This document shows positions 36,201-44,901 of a stretch of DNA of 64,000 nucleotides, one piece after another. Each line of letters begins with the position of its first letter. Position 1 is the stretch's first letter. The notes under the pieces are model-generated. The model was not told the DNA's origin. It saw nothing but the letters and a program-made list of their open reading frames with translations, and made no database searches. The stretch comes from Sphingobacteriales bacterium. GTDB taxonomy: Bacteria; Bacteroidota; Bacteroidia; Chitinophagales; UBA2359. The stretch is taken from contig CP064999.1 of assembly GCA_016700115.1 (NCBI GenBank), positions 4,216,001 through 4,280,000 on the forward strand, in the 5' to 3' direction. The position numbers and the translations under genes are program-made.

Positions 36201-36859
36201 GCATTTTCACGGTCAGTATAATGAGAATCATTGGTAGCTATGATTTTTACGTTGTATTCTTTAGCAAATTTCAACAACACCGCATTTACCATTTCTTGTT
36301 CAGGAAGATGATGCCTTTGTAATTCAACATAATAATCTTCTCCAAAAATATTTAACCACCATTCAAACAGTTTTCTCGCTTCTGCTTCTCCTTTTTTCAT
36401 AATTGCCTGAGGTACTTCAGCTCCAAGACAGCAAGTTGTTGCAATTAAACCTTTGTGATATTGCAATACCAGCTCTTTGTCAATTCTGGGATATTTACCA
36501 TATAAACCTTCTATAAATCCCAGAGAACACATCTTCGTCAGATTTTTATATCCTTCGGCATTTTTGGCAAGAAATAACTGGTGAAATCTGCGGTCTTTGT
36601 CGTCTTTTGTAAACTGTCTTTTATGCCGGTTTTCAACCAAATAAAACTCGCAACCTACTATAGGTTTTACCTGTCCATTATTGTGTTTGGCTGCTTCAGA
36701 CACAAATTGAAACACCCCAAGCATGTTTCCATGGTCAGTAATTGCCATTCCCCGCATCCCGTCATTGGCTGCTTTCTTAAATAAGTCTCCAATATTGGCG
36801 GCTCCGTCTAAAAGTGAATACTGGGTATGGCAATGAAGGTGATTAAAAACTAAAGACAT
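33293..36859 (-). CDS. dnaE: DNA polymerase III alpha subunit
   Basis: 1188 residues, the replicative polymerase. The PHP domain (1-210) keeps HLHCHTQYSLLDG, ITDHGNM and NDSHY. The palm has GPGRGSAAGS at 375-384 and PDIDTDFDDEGR with Asp417 and Asp419; IKMDFLGLKTL gives the third carboxylate. Fingers carry PGPLEYIPNFIARK and the helix-hairpin-helix is near KGVGEAAVEEI. The OB domain with LGCMVISADHRISSNGK follows. All catalytic residues are seen. It is monocistronic, converging on the TrhA gene. Confidence 0.98.
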   Translation of the reverse strand: MSLVFNHLHCHTQYSLLDGAANIGDLFKKAANDGMRGMAITDHGNMLGVFQFVSEAAKHNNGQVKPIVGCEFYLVENRHKRQFTKDDKDRRFHQLFLAKNAEGYKNLTKMCSLGFIEGLYGKYPRIDKELVLQYHKGLIATTCCLGAEVPQAIMKKGEAEARKLFEWWLNIFGEDYYVELQRHHLPEQEMVNAVLLKFAKEYNVKIIATNDSHYTDRENANAHDILLCLNTGEKQSTPKMDDFVDDGNMVKNRRFAFPNDEFYFKTTAEMNTLFSDLPECLDNTNEIVDKVEPLKLKQDILLPNFQVPVGFVNQDDYLKHLTYEGAYKRYKELNAEIEERINFELFTIKTMGFAGYFLIVADFIQAGRELGVLIGPGRGSAAGSVVAYCIGITNIDPIYYGLLFERFLNPDRKSMPDIDTDFDDEGRQKVIDYVVHKYGKQQVAHIVTYGTMAAKMSIKDVARVLDLPLNESNALAKLVPDRAGIKLNRILTAPLTGENSLASKEQLVQEDLNNAKALREILNGNDDRAKVLKEAMVLEGSVRGTGIHAAGIIIAPKDLTEIIPVCTSKETELLITQFEGTVIEDAGVIKMDFLGLKTLTILRDAIVLIKKNHNITIDLDKLSLGDKKTYELYQRGETNGTFQFESPGMQKYLRELKPDRFEDLIAMNALYRPGPLEYIPNFIARKNGREKVSYDLPEMEEYLKETYGITVYQEQVMLLSQKLANFTKGDADVLRKAMGKKQIAVLQKMKVQFMENTAKNGHPSEVCEKIWTDWEAFASYAFNKSHSTCYAYVAYQTAYLKAHFPAEYMAAVLTHNQSNIDKITFFMEECRRMGIPVKGPDVNESNIQFSVNKKGEIRFALAAIKGVGEAAVEEILRERNKNGNFSGLFDFAKRINLRTVNKKSFESLAYSGAFDGFGLKRSQYFYISLNEQISLIEKAIKFGGQYQTIQQTSQASLFGDSFDNDIEIPKIPDCEDFPLLEQLNFERDTIGIYLTGHPLNDYKRAIENFCNCTFAILEKNKNKDIALGCMVISADHRISSNGKAYGRFILEDYENTHELTLFGEDYINFKNYFEKGRFLYIRGRFAPNYRGDKDELKVTQVKLLSSVLEEMARKITLKVPSSVVNEKFIKRLELLCSKHPGTMQMYLQLIDSKNNYSIELVSTKFNLAADHRVLDTIDLWENVSYRLN

Positions 36860-36977
36860 GAATAGATAAATAGAAATTATGAAAAAAATTTAGAAGGGTA
36901 AAGTTACAAATCTTCGGACTTGGTTTCAACTTCAAATTATTTTGTTTGACCGATTCTCAATATAAAATGTAAAGAAA

Positions 36978-37018
36978 AAGCCCGGACAAATCCTTTGAAT
37001 CAGACTTTGTCCGGGCTT
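36978..37018 (-). terminator. Rho-independent terminator
   Basis: Perfect 13-bp stem aagcccggacaaa / tttgtccgggctt, followed on the minus strand by CTTTTTC. It ends the secreted-protein gene at 37.1-37.7 kb and insulates dnaE. Confidence 0.85.
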
Positions 37019-37066
37019 AGTTTTAATTCAAAAACATAACCCTTGATTGAAAGTTATGGAAAAAAT

Positions 37067-37654
37067 TTATTGAGGAGGTATTTGAACCTGAATAATAGCT
37101 TCAAATAGTTTCTTAAAATTTTCTGCCTTAATCAACATTTCAAGTGAATCGTTAATTTGTTTGGTTTCAAAATTCGTTTCATCATAAGAATCTGTTACTG
37201 CGCCTAAGTCCGTGTTTTTAGTAGTTGAATAATAAATAAGTTTTTTACCCGAAAACACATAGCGTTCGTTTGCAGCACCCGGGTTTTTCAAATTATTTGT
37301 ATAAAAAACCAAACTTGGATTACCATTTGAATCATAAAGCAAATCGGTATAGGACTGACGATCGGCTATATCTGAAAGTACAATGATTTTTTTTAGACTT
37401 ACAATCCCTTCCTTTAACTCAAAATAGCAGGTTACATTTTCAGAATATTTGCTGAATTTACCCCAAAATTTAACTTTGCTGCTTTCGCTGTTAATAGTAA
37501 GACGATGCGAATAAAGCCTGTCAGCAGCGATTTCTGTGTTTACATTGTCGTTATACTTAAATACGCTCGACAACATAGCGTCGTCTTGAGCTAAAGCAGT
37601 TATACTCCCGATGAGCAGAAACAAGAATAAGACCAACGTATTTTTTAAAGTCAT
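37067..37654 (-). CDS. Exported protein of unknown function
   Basis: 195 residues from ATG 37654; an earlier in-frame start adds 14 residues ahead of the signal and is rejected. Signal peptide 1-23 (LVLFLFLLIGSITALAQ). The mature part is mostly beta (CYFELKEGIVSLKKIIVLS, LLYDSNGNPSLVFYTNN, YVFSGKKLIYYSTT), with a helical end. No domain recognised. It is downstream of the DUF58 and HolD-like genes but separated by 125 bp. Confidence 0.65.
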   Translation of the reverse strand: MTLKNTLVLFLFLLIGSITALAQDDAMLSSVFKYNDNVNTEIAADRLYSHRLTINSESSKVKFWGKFSKYSENVTCYFELKEGIVSLKKIIVLSDIADRQSYTDLLYDSNGNPSLVFYTNNLKNPGAANERYVFSGKKLIYYSTTKNTDLGAVTDSYDETNFETKQINDSLEMLIKAENFKKLFEAIIQVQIPPQ

Positions 37655-37779
37655 GGTAAAATGATTTATTTTGTTTGTATTTAAAAATATCACCATTGTG
37701 GGTACAATTTATGGTTCAGCAATTACAACTGCAATAAAGGTCTAAAATTATACACCGGTCAAAATTTATGCCTAAAAAC

Positions 37780-38232
37780 TTAAAGTTTAAAAATTCGCTT
37801 CAACTGTTGCCATAACAAAGTTTTTTTGTGATGATCTGATTCTAAGACATTCAATAGATCTGCTAAAATCAACGTGGTATTTATCAGAACAATAGGCTGA
37901 TACAAATTGGTTGATATATTTAATTGTAAATCTGTACTTGAAAAACCAAAACAAATCAATGTATCAGGTTCGTATTTTCTGATAATATTTGCAAAAGATA
38001 AAACATCAGAAACGGGTAAAAAAATCACCAGCACTTTATCGGAAGTTAATCCAATTGCCTTTAGTATGTTATTCAAAAAATTGATTTCTTTTTCAGTAGG
38101 ATTTGAAACAGTTTTACTAATCACCAGGACTTTCGAATTTGTAGATTCCGGTAAGTCAGGAAGACTTCCATCCGGAAGTCTATATAACGTTTCAGAATAA
38201 AAAAAAGAGACTGAATAAGTATTTTGAAACAT
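37780..38232 (-). CDS. Possible HolD-like (DNA polymerase III psi) protein
   Basis: 150 residues, no signal. The layout recalls the psi-like proteins of Bacteroidota: SKVLVISKTVSNPTEKEINF is followed by LNNILKAIGLTSDKVLVIFL, a Rossmann-like strand EPDTLICFGFSS, and a C-terminal KKTLLWQQLKRIF. The KxxLWxxLKxIF end and the acidic helix are what I base this on. It follows DUF58 by 42 bp, so it is co-transcribed. With no alignment available this stays a hypothesis; otherwise it is an unknown cytoplasmic protein. Confidence 0.45.
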   Translation of the reverse strand: MFQNTYSVSFFYSETLYRLPDGSLPDLPESTNSKVLVISKTVSNPTEKEINFLNNILKAIGLTSDKVLVIFLPVSDVLSFANIIRKYEPDTLICFGFSSTDLQLNISTNLYQPIVLINTTLILADLLNVLESDHHKKTLLWQQLKRIFKL

Positions 38233-38274
38233 GGCTTAAAAAATCCGGGAATTTTGACAAACAAAAATTTATTC

Positions 38275-39204
38275 TCACATCATTTTTGAACGTTTAACAA
38301 AATAAGGTTGTAATATTTGAGAAAAATCTTTATTGATATCTGCTGCTACAAAATCTATTTTAAACTGTAAACAACGGAGCTTAAGTTCATTGATAAACTT
38401 ATCCAATTCCTGACGGTAAAATTCCCGAACCTGGTTGGGCTGCAATTTTACTTTTTCGCCTGTTTCCATATCAACAAACTCATAAGGACGGTTTTCAAAT
38501 TCAAAATCCAATTCTCTCTTATTGTCCACAACATGAAATAAGATAACCTCATGTTTATTGTATTTTAGGTGTTGTAGGGCTGAAAAAATTTCCTCGGTAT
38601 TATCGGTATTTTCAAACATATCGCTGAAAATAATGACTAAAGACCTTTGGTGAATATTTTCGGCAATTTGATGAAGACATTGAGCCGCAGATGTTGATTT
38701 ATTGTAAGGTTTTTGCTGAAGGAGTTGTTCTAATTGAGCAAATAAAAGGTTATGATGCACTGTGGTAGATTTTGCCCTTGAATGCCAATCAACTTGATTT
38801 GAAAAAACTGTCAGGCCAACTGCATCTCTTTGCTTTTTTAACACATACATTAAGGCAGCAACAGAAGCGATCGAAAAACGCAATTTATTTAGACTGGGTT
38901 TATCTTTCTCACCGGCATCATCCGGGTAATACATTGAAGAAGAAGCATCTAAAATTATGCGACAACGCAGATTGGTTTCCTCTTCAAATCTTTTCACAAA
39001 CAACTTGTCAGTTCGGGCAAACACTTTCCAGTCAATGTTTTTTACCGTTTCACCGCTGTTGTAAAGTCTGTGTTCCGCAAATTCGACAGAAAAACCATGA
39101 AAAGGGCTTTTATGTAAGCCAATGATAAAGCCTTCAACAACTTGTTTGGCGAGCAATTCAAGATTGTCAAATTGGTGAAGCTGTTGTGGGGTTAAAATTT
39201 CCAT
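38275..39204 (-). CDS. DUF58 (VWA-like) protein
   Basis: 309 residues. RLYNSGETVKNIDWKVFART near 47-66 is the DUF58 signature. The VWA-like fold has a MIDAS-type DASSSMYYP near 96, a conserved block VIIFSDMF near 200, and VILFHVVD after it. DUF58 proteins usually partner with a MoxR AAA ATPase to assemble or activate membrane complexes. No MoxR gene adjoins: the nearest AAA proteins are at 42.7 and 57.4 kb. It has no membrane helix, so this is a soluble version. A promoter word lies 58 bp upstream. Confidence 0.88.
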   Translation of the reverse strand: MEILTPQQLHQFDNLELLAKQVVEGFIIGLHKSPFHGFSVEFAEHRLYNSGETVKNIDWKVFARTDKLFVKRFEEETNLRCRIILDASSSMYYPDDAGEKDKPSLNKLRFSIASVAALMYVLKKQRDAVGLTVFSNQVDWHSRAKSTTVHHNLLFAQLEQLLQQKPYNKSTSAAQCLHQIAENIHQRSLVIIFSDMFENTDNTEEIFSALQHLKYNKHEVILFHVVDNKRELDFEFENRPYEFVDMETGEKVKLQPNQVREFYRQELDKFINELKLRCLQFKIDFVAADINKDFSQILQPYFVKRSKMM

Positions 39205-39261
39205 AAATGTTAAAAACCGGAACCTGTTTGTTTTAATTTACTCATCGGAAAAACAATCATG

Positions 39262-39269
39262 CAAAGATA
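39262..39269 (-). promoter_or_regulatory. Putative -7 promoter element TATCTTTG
   Basis: Exact TAnnTTTG on the minus strand between the trxA terminator and the DUF58 start, marking a new transcript. Confidence 0.5.
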
Positions 39270-39279
39270 CCATAAAAAA

Positions 39280-39310
39280 AATAGCCTGTTCCGAAAAGTA
39301 ACAGGCTATT
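39280..39310 (-). terminator. trxA terminator
   Basis: Perfect 11-bp stem aatagcctgtt / aacaggctatt followed by a T-run on the minus strand. Confidence 0.85.
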
Positions 39311-39394
39311 AAATGCCATATATAAACAAAATAAAAATTTGCCTTTAATCAGGACGAATTTTTTCTTTAAAAAAAGATAGGGCTTAATTTAAGA

Positions 39395-39715
39395 TTAAGC
39401 AATATGAGCTTGAATTTTACTGTCGTACACTGAAATAGAAGCAGCCCCAACTTGTTTGTCAACTACTTGCCCATTTTTGATATACAATACAGTAGGTATG
39501 TTGCGAACATTGTATTTGAATGAAACTTCTGGATTTGTGTCCACATCAACTTTACCTATCACCACTGTATCTCCGTATTTTTTTGACAATTCTTCAATAA
39601 TGGGGGTAATAGCTTTACAGGGGCCACACCATTCGGCCCAAAAGTCCACAACAGCTAATTTGCCAGATTGGATAACATCTGTTTCAAAATTCTGGTCGGT
39701 TAAGGTCAACGCCAT
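39395..39715 (-). CDS. trxA: Thioredoxin
   Basis: 106 residues, single thioredoxin domain. Active site Cys30-Gly-Pro-Cys33 in FWAEWCGPCKAITP, buried Asp in VVDFW, cis-Pro in VRNIPTVLYIKNG. It lacks a signal peptide, so it is cytoplasmic and reduces disulfides of enzymes and peroxiredoxins. The length and motif spacing are standard. Monocistronic, with its own terminator. Confidence 0.96.
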   Translation of the reverse strand: MALTLTDQNFETDVIQSGKLAVVDFWAEWCGPCKAITPIIEELSKKYGDTVVIGKVDVDTNPEVSFKYNVRNIPTVLYIKNGQVVDKQVGAASISVYDSKIQAHIA

Positions 39716-39923
39716 TTTATTAAATTGATTTAATTATAAAATATGTATGTTAGTTTTAAAGATAAACAAGACAAGGTATATTTTGGTTCATCAGCAGCTA
39801 CTTAACAAAATCTTAGCCGATTTTATTGTTAATTAATTTTTAAAAATTACCCGAATGAAATGATTAAAATAGTTTAGAAATATTATTCATGGCTATTAAA
39901 ATCTGTCATTCAATTTTTAGAAT

Positions 39924-41150
39924 TTACAAAACCAAATCCTTTGGAAAACACAAGTAATGTTTAACAACCGGCGCTGCAAGGCTTTGCAGATTGGTATAAT
40001 CGGATGCATCTACAATGTTTTTAACCTCTCCATTGCGATATAAAATATTTATCTGGCTGCCTTTGTATGTATAAGCACTGTTACTTGTCGAACTTTTAAA
40101 GACAAAATAGGATGCTTCGTGATCGTTTAGTCCAAACTGAAGTTTTACTATTTGTAACAGATCGTTAAAATATTCTTCGTTTATAGGTTTCGCAGAAATT
40201 TGTATTTTAGGCAACCTTCTATTTATCAAGCTTTGAGCTAACTTGTTCAGCACAAAGTCTTTGTGATTTTGCCAGACTTTAATAGAGGTAATTATTTCTG
40301 CATCTCCTAAAGAAGCGAAAGCATCAAATACTTCAAGGTTGTTTTCAAAATCGTTCTCAGTATAATTGTTTTCTAAAAACATTTTGAGATTTGGAGGAGC
40401 AAACATATTTTCGCCCTGACGGGCAAGTTCTTTGGCGCGCTGTAAAATTTTAACCAACAGCACTTCTGCACAAAGTACGGTTTTGTGAAGGTAAACCTGC
40501 CAGTACATCAAACGACGGGCAATCAAAAACTGCTCAATAGAATAAATCCCTTTATACTCAACCACTAATTGATTGTTTCGGACATCAAGCATTTTTATAA
40601 TCCGGTCAAAACCAATTACCCCTTCCTGAACTCCTGTAAAAAAACTATCTCTGTTTAAATAATCCAATCGGTCCATATCCAATTGGCTGGAAACAAGTTC
40701 ATGTAAAAAGCTTTTAGGATGATCCCCTGTAAATATTTGTATGGCTAAACTCAGTTTTCCCTCAAATTCAAGATTGAGTTTATTCATAAACATCAGTGAG
40801 AGGATTTCATGAGAAACGTTGACCAAACTATGTTCCAGTGCATGTGAAAAAGGACCATGACCTATATCATGCAACAAAATGGCAATAATGGCTGCTTTTG
40901 CTTCCTGAGTTGAAATATCTACTTCTTTACTTGCCAAAACCTCAATGGCTTGTTTCATCAAATGAGTAGCGCCTAAAGCATGGTGAAAGCGGGTATGTAG
41001 TGCTCCGGGATAGACCAACGAACTTAACCCGAGTTGTTGAATATAGCGCAAACGTTGAAAATATGGGTGCTCTATAAGGTCAAAAGTCATTTCATTGGAA
41101 ATGCTCAAAAAACCATAGACCGGATCATTGATAATTTTCTTTTTATTCAC
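39924..41150 (-). CDS. HD-domain phosphohydrolase (dNTPase/SAMHD1-like)
   Basis: 408 residues. The start (INDPVYGFLSISN, HPYFQRLRYIQQLG) is typical of this family. HD-domain metal ligands are His56/57 in HTRFHHALG, the His-Asp pair at 94-95 in LLHDIGHGPFSHALEH, and the later Asp in SSQLDMDRLDYLNRDS. Such proteins hydrolyse dNTPs or other phosphate esters; the substrate is not settled by the sequence. It is cytoplasmic and single. The C-terminal 150 residues are more variable. Confidence 0.9.
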   Translation of the reverse strand: MNKKKIINDPVYGFLSISNEMTFDLIEHPYFQRLRYIQQLGLSSLVYPGALHTRFHHALGATHLMKQAIEVLASKEVDISTQEAKAAIIAILLHDIGHGPFSHALEHSLVNVSHEILSLMFMNKLNLEFEGKLSLAIQIFTGDHPKSFLHELVSSQLDMDRLDYLNRDSFFTGVQEGVIGFDRIIKMLDVRNNQLVVEYKGIYSIEQFLIARRLMYWQVYLHKTVLCAEVLLVKILQRAKELARQGENMFAPPNLKMFLENNYTENDFENNLEVFDAFASLGDAEIITSIKVWQNHKDFVLNKLAQSLINRRLPKIQISAKPINEEYFNDLLQIVKLQFGLNDHEASYFVFKSSTSNSAYTYKGSQINILYRNGEVKNIVDASDYTNLQSLAAPVVKHYLCFPKDLVL

Positions 41151-41207
41151 TTTAATAAGTGGGAAATTTTAATGATTTACGCCAATCTTGAGCTAAGATT
41201 TACATAA

Positions 41208-41238
41208 AAAGGGAATTACTCAAAAAGTAATTCCCTTT
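41208..41238 (-). terminator. ilvE terminator
   Basis: Perfect 13-bp stem aaagggaattact / agtaattcccttt with a 5-base loop, 23 bp beyond the ilvE stop; T-rich on the minus-strand side. Confidence 0.8.
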
Positions 41239-41260
41239 AAACATTTTATTTAAAGTGAGC

Positions 41261-42346
41261 TTAAATTCTTATGTTCCAATTGTATTTGTCAGGTAAAAGT
41301 CCTCTTTTAATCCCTTCTAATTCTTTTTTGATATTGGTAGAAAATGTTCTGGATTCAATAGAAGGTAAAACAATGGTTTGGTCAAGGTAAGACATTTCTT
41401 CTATATGGGTAATTGTAGCTGCTGTCCCTGCACCAAAAGCTTCCTGTAATTTTCCGGCTTCTTGTGCTTCTATCAATTCCCGGATAGCGATACGCCGTTC
41501 TGTAACTTTTAAGCCTTTATCTCTAAAAAGCCTGATGATGCTGTCTCGGGTAATTCCCCTTAATATCGTTCCATCCAAAGAAGGAGTAAGCACCTCGTTA
41601 TCAATGACAAAAAACACATTCATAGTTCCGATTTCTTCGACATATTTGTGTTCTTTGCCGTCTGTCCAAAGTATTTGATCATAACCTTTTTGACGGATAA
41701 GGCTAACCGGATACATAGTAGCAGCATAATTCCCGGCTGCTTTTGCCTCTCCGGTTCCTCCTTCACAAGCACGGACATATTTGTCTGAAATAACCACTTT
41801 AATAGGTTTGCTGTAATAAGGGCCAACAGGTGAATTAATAATTACAAATTTATAATTATCTGCAGTGCGAACTCCGACACATTCATCACATGCAAACATA
41901 AATGGCCGGATATACATTGAAGATTCAGGAGTATCAGGAACCCAGGCTCTGTCTAATTTAAGCAATTCAATCAAAGCATTTACAAATGTTTCTTCGGGCA
42001 ATTGCGGCATTCCCATGCGAAAAGCTGAAAAATTGAATCTTTTAGCATTGTCATCTGCCCTAAACAGTAAAATGTCATTGGTATTTTGGTCTAAGTTTGC
42101 TTTAATTCCTTCAAAAATTGCCTGACCATAATGCAAAGCCGATGTTGCCGGACTTATCTCCAAATTCCCGTAAGGCATAATTTTACCCTGTTCCCATTGA
42201 CCATTCCGGTAATCCATGACAAACATGTGGTCGGCAAAGATTCTTCCGAAAGGGAGGTTATTAAAATCAACCTCCGATAGTCTTGACAATTTAGTTTTTT
42301 GTACGCTAAACATCTTTTTTAATGGGGCTACGTGAATTGAAGTCAT
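41261..42346 (-). CDS. ilvE: Branched-chain amino acid aminotransferase
   Basis: 361 residues, fold-type IV PLP enzyme. It interconverts Leu, Ile and Val with their 2-oxoacids, which feed the E1 enzyme at the left edge. The PLP lysine is Lys202 in GTGEAKAAGNYA; LHYGQAIFEGIKA and YIRPFMFACDECVGV are the usual substrate-binding blocks, and EAFGAGTAATITHIEE binds the cofactor phosphate. The length matches class II BCATs. A second ATG at residue 12 is possible. Confidence 0.95.
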   Translation of the reverse strand: MTSIHVAPLKKMFSVQKTKLSRLSEVDFNNLPFGRIFADHMFVMDYRNGQWEQGKIMPYGNLEISPATSALHYGQAIFEGIKANLDQNTNDILLFRADDNAKRFNFSAFRMGMPQLPEETFVNALIELLKLDRAWVPDTPESSMYIRPFMFACDECVGVRTADNYKFVIINSPVGPYYSKPIKVVISDKYVRACEGGTGEAKAAGNYAATMYPVSLIRQKGYDQILWTDGKEHKYVEEIGTMNVFFVIDNEVLTPSLDGTILRGITRDSIIRLFRDKGLKVTERRIAIRELIEAQEAGKLQEAFGAGTAATITHIEEMSYLDQTIVLPSIESRTFSTNIKKELEGIKRGLLPDKYNWNIRI

Positions 42347-42654
42347 AAAAGTAAGTTTTATTTAGTTATAAACTATTCGAAACCTTGCGGTTATTTTTTA
42401 TAGCTCTTTGTTAAAAAACAACTCTCCCAACCGGTATAAACAATGTATTAATTTTGTTGTAAACAACTTTTACAAAGCTGCAAATATTTAGTGATAATCA
42501 CCTAATTATTTTTTACAAAATTTAACAATTACCCTAAAATAACACAGCACCTTTGCAATTGGTTTGCACACATGTGAACATTTATCGAACTTATAGAATG
42601 ACTTTTTGTTGTAAACCTTTATTTTTATGGTTAAATTCCCAGCCTATACAGTTT
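42347..42654. other. Intergenic promoter region, 308 bp
   Basis: Divergent spacer between ilvE and the ChlI-like gene. A palindromic cacatgtg sits near 42572. CACCTTTG near 42550 resembles, but does not match, the -7 word. No gene is seen: an in-frame extension of the downstream frame to 42553 is not supported by family features. Confidence 0.4.
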
Positions 42655-44145
42655 ATGAAAATTACAGACATATCAACACTTGGTGCATTAAAAACTTCCG
42701 GCTATCGCACTAAATCTGTAAAAGAAGAACTCAGAAACAACCTGATTGAAAGAATAAAAAACAGGATTCCTTTATTTCAAGGCATTATCGGCTATGACAA
42801 AACAGTGATACCTGACTTAGAAAGAGCTATTTTATCAAAACACAATCTGATTTTCCTGGGTTTAAGGGGACAAGCAAAAACCCGGTTGGCAAGACTAATG
42901 ATACAACTGCTGGATGAATTCGTACCTGTTGTTAAAGGTTCAGAACTCAACGATGATCCCTTTAATCCCATTTCAAGATTTGCAAAAGATATTCTCGAAG
43001 AAATGGGGGACGATACTCCTGTTACCTGGATGCATCAGTCAGAACGATATACTGAAAAACTGGCAACACCTGATGTTTCAGTGGCAGATTTAATTGGAGA
43101 TGCGGACCCGATAAAAGCTGCAAATCTACATTTGAATTATTCGGATGAAAGAGTGATACATTTTGGGTTAGTTCCAAGGGCTAACCGTGGAATTTTTGTA
43201 ATCAACGAACTTCCTGATTTGCAGGCGAGAATTCAGGTTTCGTTGTTTAACATTTTGCAGGAAGGTGATATTCAAATCCGTGGTTTTAAGGTTCGTTTAC
43301 CTCTTGACATACAGTTTGTTTTTACGGCTAATCCTGAAGATTACACCAACCGCGGCAGTATAGTTACACCTTTAAAAGACCGGATTGAGAGTCAAATTCT
43401 CACTCATTATCCACCAACTATAGAAATGTCGAAAGCAATTACCGAACAGGAAGCGAAATTGCCAGAAATACAACGTTCTGCTATAGCTATCAACAACCTT
43501 GCAAAAGACCTGATTGAACAAATCTCATTCGAAGCACGAAAAAGTGAGTTTATAGATTCTAAAAGTGGAGTATCTGCCCGACTGAGTATTACAGCTATGG
43601 AAAACCTGATGAGTGCAGCCGAAAGAAGAATTTTAATTAACGGTGAAACACAAACTCAAATCAGAGTAGGTGATTTTTGGGGAGTCATTCCCTCAATTAC
43701 CGGTAAAATTGAATTAGTATATGAAGGCGAACAGGAAGGACCTTTTATAGTAGCACAAAATCTGATCGGAAAAGCCATACGAAGTTTATTCATCAGATAT
43801 TTTCCCAATCCCGAAGAACAGAAAAGAAAAAAACAACGCAATATTTATCAACCGGTGATTGATTGGTTTGGTCAAGGCAATGATTCTTTAATTGGCAACG
43901 ATATTAGTAATATTGAATATCGCCATTCATTATTTAATATCGGAGGCCTGATGGATATTGTAGATAAATATTACCCCCAGATTGTGGAATCTGAAAAATT
44001 ATTTTTAATGGAGTTTTTACTGCATGGTTTAGCAGAATTTTCTTTAATCGGAAAATCGCCGGTTCATGCCGGTTTTGCATTTCAGGATTTACTTAACAGT
44101 ATGTTTCAAATAAACAGTTCTGATACCAACAACGACGACGAATAA
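42655..44145 (+). CDS. ChlI/MoxR-like AAA+ ATPase
   Basis: 496 residues from ATG 42655; the open frame reaches 42553 but the extra 34 residues look non-coding. Walker A is GLRGQAKT (69-76), Walker B lies in GIFVINELPDLQARIQ, and sensor 1 in QFVFTANPEDYTNR; LPDRI-type sequence is replaced by PLKDRIESQI. This resembles magnesium-chelatase subunit I and related Bacteroidota ATPases that work with a VWA protein. The VWA partner is not adjacent. The C-terminal 150 residues have no assigned fold. Confidence 0.85.
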   Translation: MKITDISTLGALKTSGYRTKSVKEELRNNLIERIKNRIPLFQGIIGYDKTVIPDLERAILSKHNLIFLGLRGQAKTRLARLMIQLLDEFVPVVKGSELNDDPFNPISRFAKDILEEMGDDTPVTWMHQSERYTEKLATPDVSVADLIGDADPIKAANLHLNYSDERVIHFGLVPRANRGIFVINELPDLQARIQVSLFNILQEGDIQIRGFKVRLPLDIQFVFTANPEDYTNRGSIVTPLKDRIESQILTHYPPTIEMSKAITEQEAKLPEIQRSAIAINNLAKDLIEQISFEARKSEFIDSKSGVSARLSITAMENLMSAAERRILINGETQTQIRVGDFWGVIPSITGKIELVYEGEQEGPFIVAQNLIGKAIRSLFIRYFPNPEEQKRKKQRNIYQPVIDWFGQGNDSLIGNDISNIEYRHSLFNIGGLMDIVDKYYPQIVESEKLFLMEFLLHGLAEFSLIGKSPVHAGFAFQDLLNSMFQINSSDTNNDDE

Positions 44146-44294
44146 TATTTGTTTTCTAACAAATTCATCTTCCGACATTGCAAGTTTTTTAGAGCAACTC
44201 TTGTTTTGTCTTTTACACTTATTTTCAGTTTCTCCATTTTTTAAATTAGAAAAAAGTAAAAAAACCGGTAAAACTTCCGAAATTTGCCGCGTCA

Positions 44295-44369
44295 GAGTCA
44301 TTAGCTCAGTTGGTTCAGAGCGCTACCTTGACAGGGTAGAGGTCACTGGTTCGAGCCCAGTATGACTCA
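44295..44369 (+). tRNA. tRNA-Val (anticodon GAC)
   Basis: A 75-nt cloverleaf. Acceptor stem GAGTCAT / ATGACTC (7 bp), D-arm AGCTCAGTTGGTTCAGAGC, anticodon stem CTACC / GGTAG with loop TTGACAG (GAC at positions 34-36), T-arm ACTGG TTCGAGC CCAGT. No CCA is encoded. It sits just before ruvX. Confidence 0.95.
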
Positions 44370-44400
44370 CTTTCTTTCTTTTTTTGACAATGGAACCCAA

Positions 44401-44820
44401 ATGGGACGAATTGTAGCCATAGATTTTGGGTTAAAACGAACAGGTATTGCTGTTACAGATGTTCTGAAGATTACAGCCAATGGTTTAACAACATTAGATA
44501 CCTCAGTAGTATTGGAATTTCTATATAACTATATTCAAACAGAAAGTGTAGAGTTATTTGTTGTTGGCGAACCCGTTAACTTAGATGGAAGCCCAACTCA
44601 TGCTACCCTTTCTGCCAATAATTTCGTAGCCGCATTACAAAAGAAAATTCCTGACATCCCCGTTGAAAGGGAGGATGAAAGTTTTACCTCAAAAATGGCA
44701 ATGCAAACCCTGATAGATGCAGGTATTAAAAAGAAAAAACGACAAGACAAAAAATTGTTGGATAAAATAAGTGCGGCCATTATTTTGCAATCTTATTTAA
44801 CCCGTAAAGGCATTTGGTAG
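44401..44820 (+). CDS. ruvX: Holliday-junction resolvase-like protein RuvX/YqgF
   Basis: 139 residues from ATG 44401. The longer frame from 44362 overlaps the tRNA 3' end and is rejected. RNase H-like fold: GRIVAIDFGLKRTGIAVTD supplies the first catalytic Asp (Asp8), ELFVVGEPVNLDGS the Glu, and KISAAIILQSYL the C-terminal helix with the last acidic position in LLDKISAA. The family processes the 5' end of pre-16S rRNA and may cleave junctions. def follows 81 bp downstream, a common pairing in Bacteroidota. Confidence 0.92.
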   Translation: MGRIVAIDFGLKRTGIAVTDVLKITANGLTTLDTSVVLEFLYNYIQTESVELFVVGEPVNLDGSPTHATLSANNFVAALQKKIPDIPVEREDESFTSKMAMQTLIDAGIKKKKRQDKKLLDKISAAIILQSYLTRKGIW

Positions 44821-44901
44821 CCTAAAGTCAAAAACTATCACAAAATTCGATTCTTCATTTTTTCCCGATAACTTAACCAAATTTAATTTTTCCCCTACGA
44901 T

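Noticed and set aside
39262..39310. trxA and DUF58 as one operon
   Set aside because: A perfect terminator and a new promoter word lie between them.
44362..44400. Longer ruvX start overlapping the tRNA
   Set aside because: Family members begin at MGRIVAIDFG, and the extra 13 residues come from tRNA sequence.
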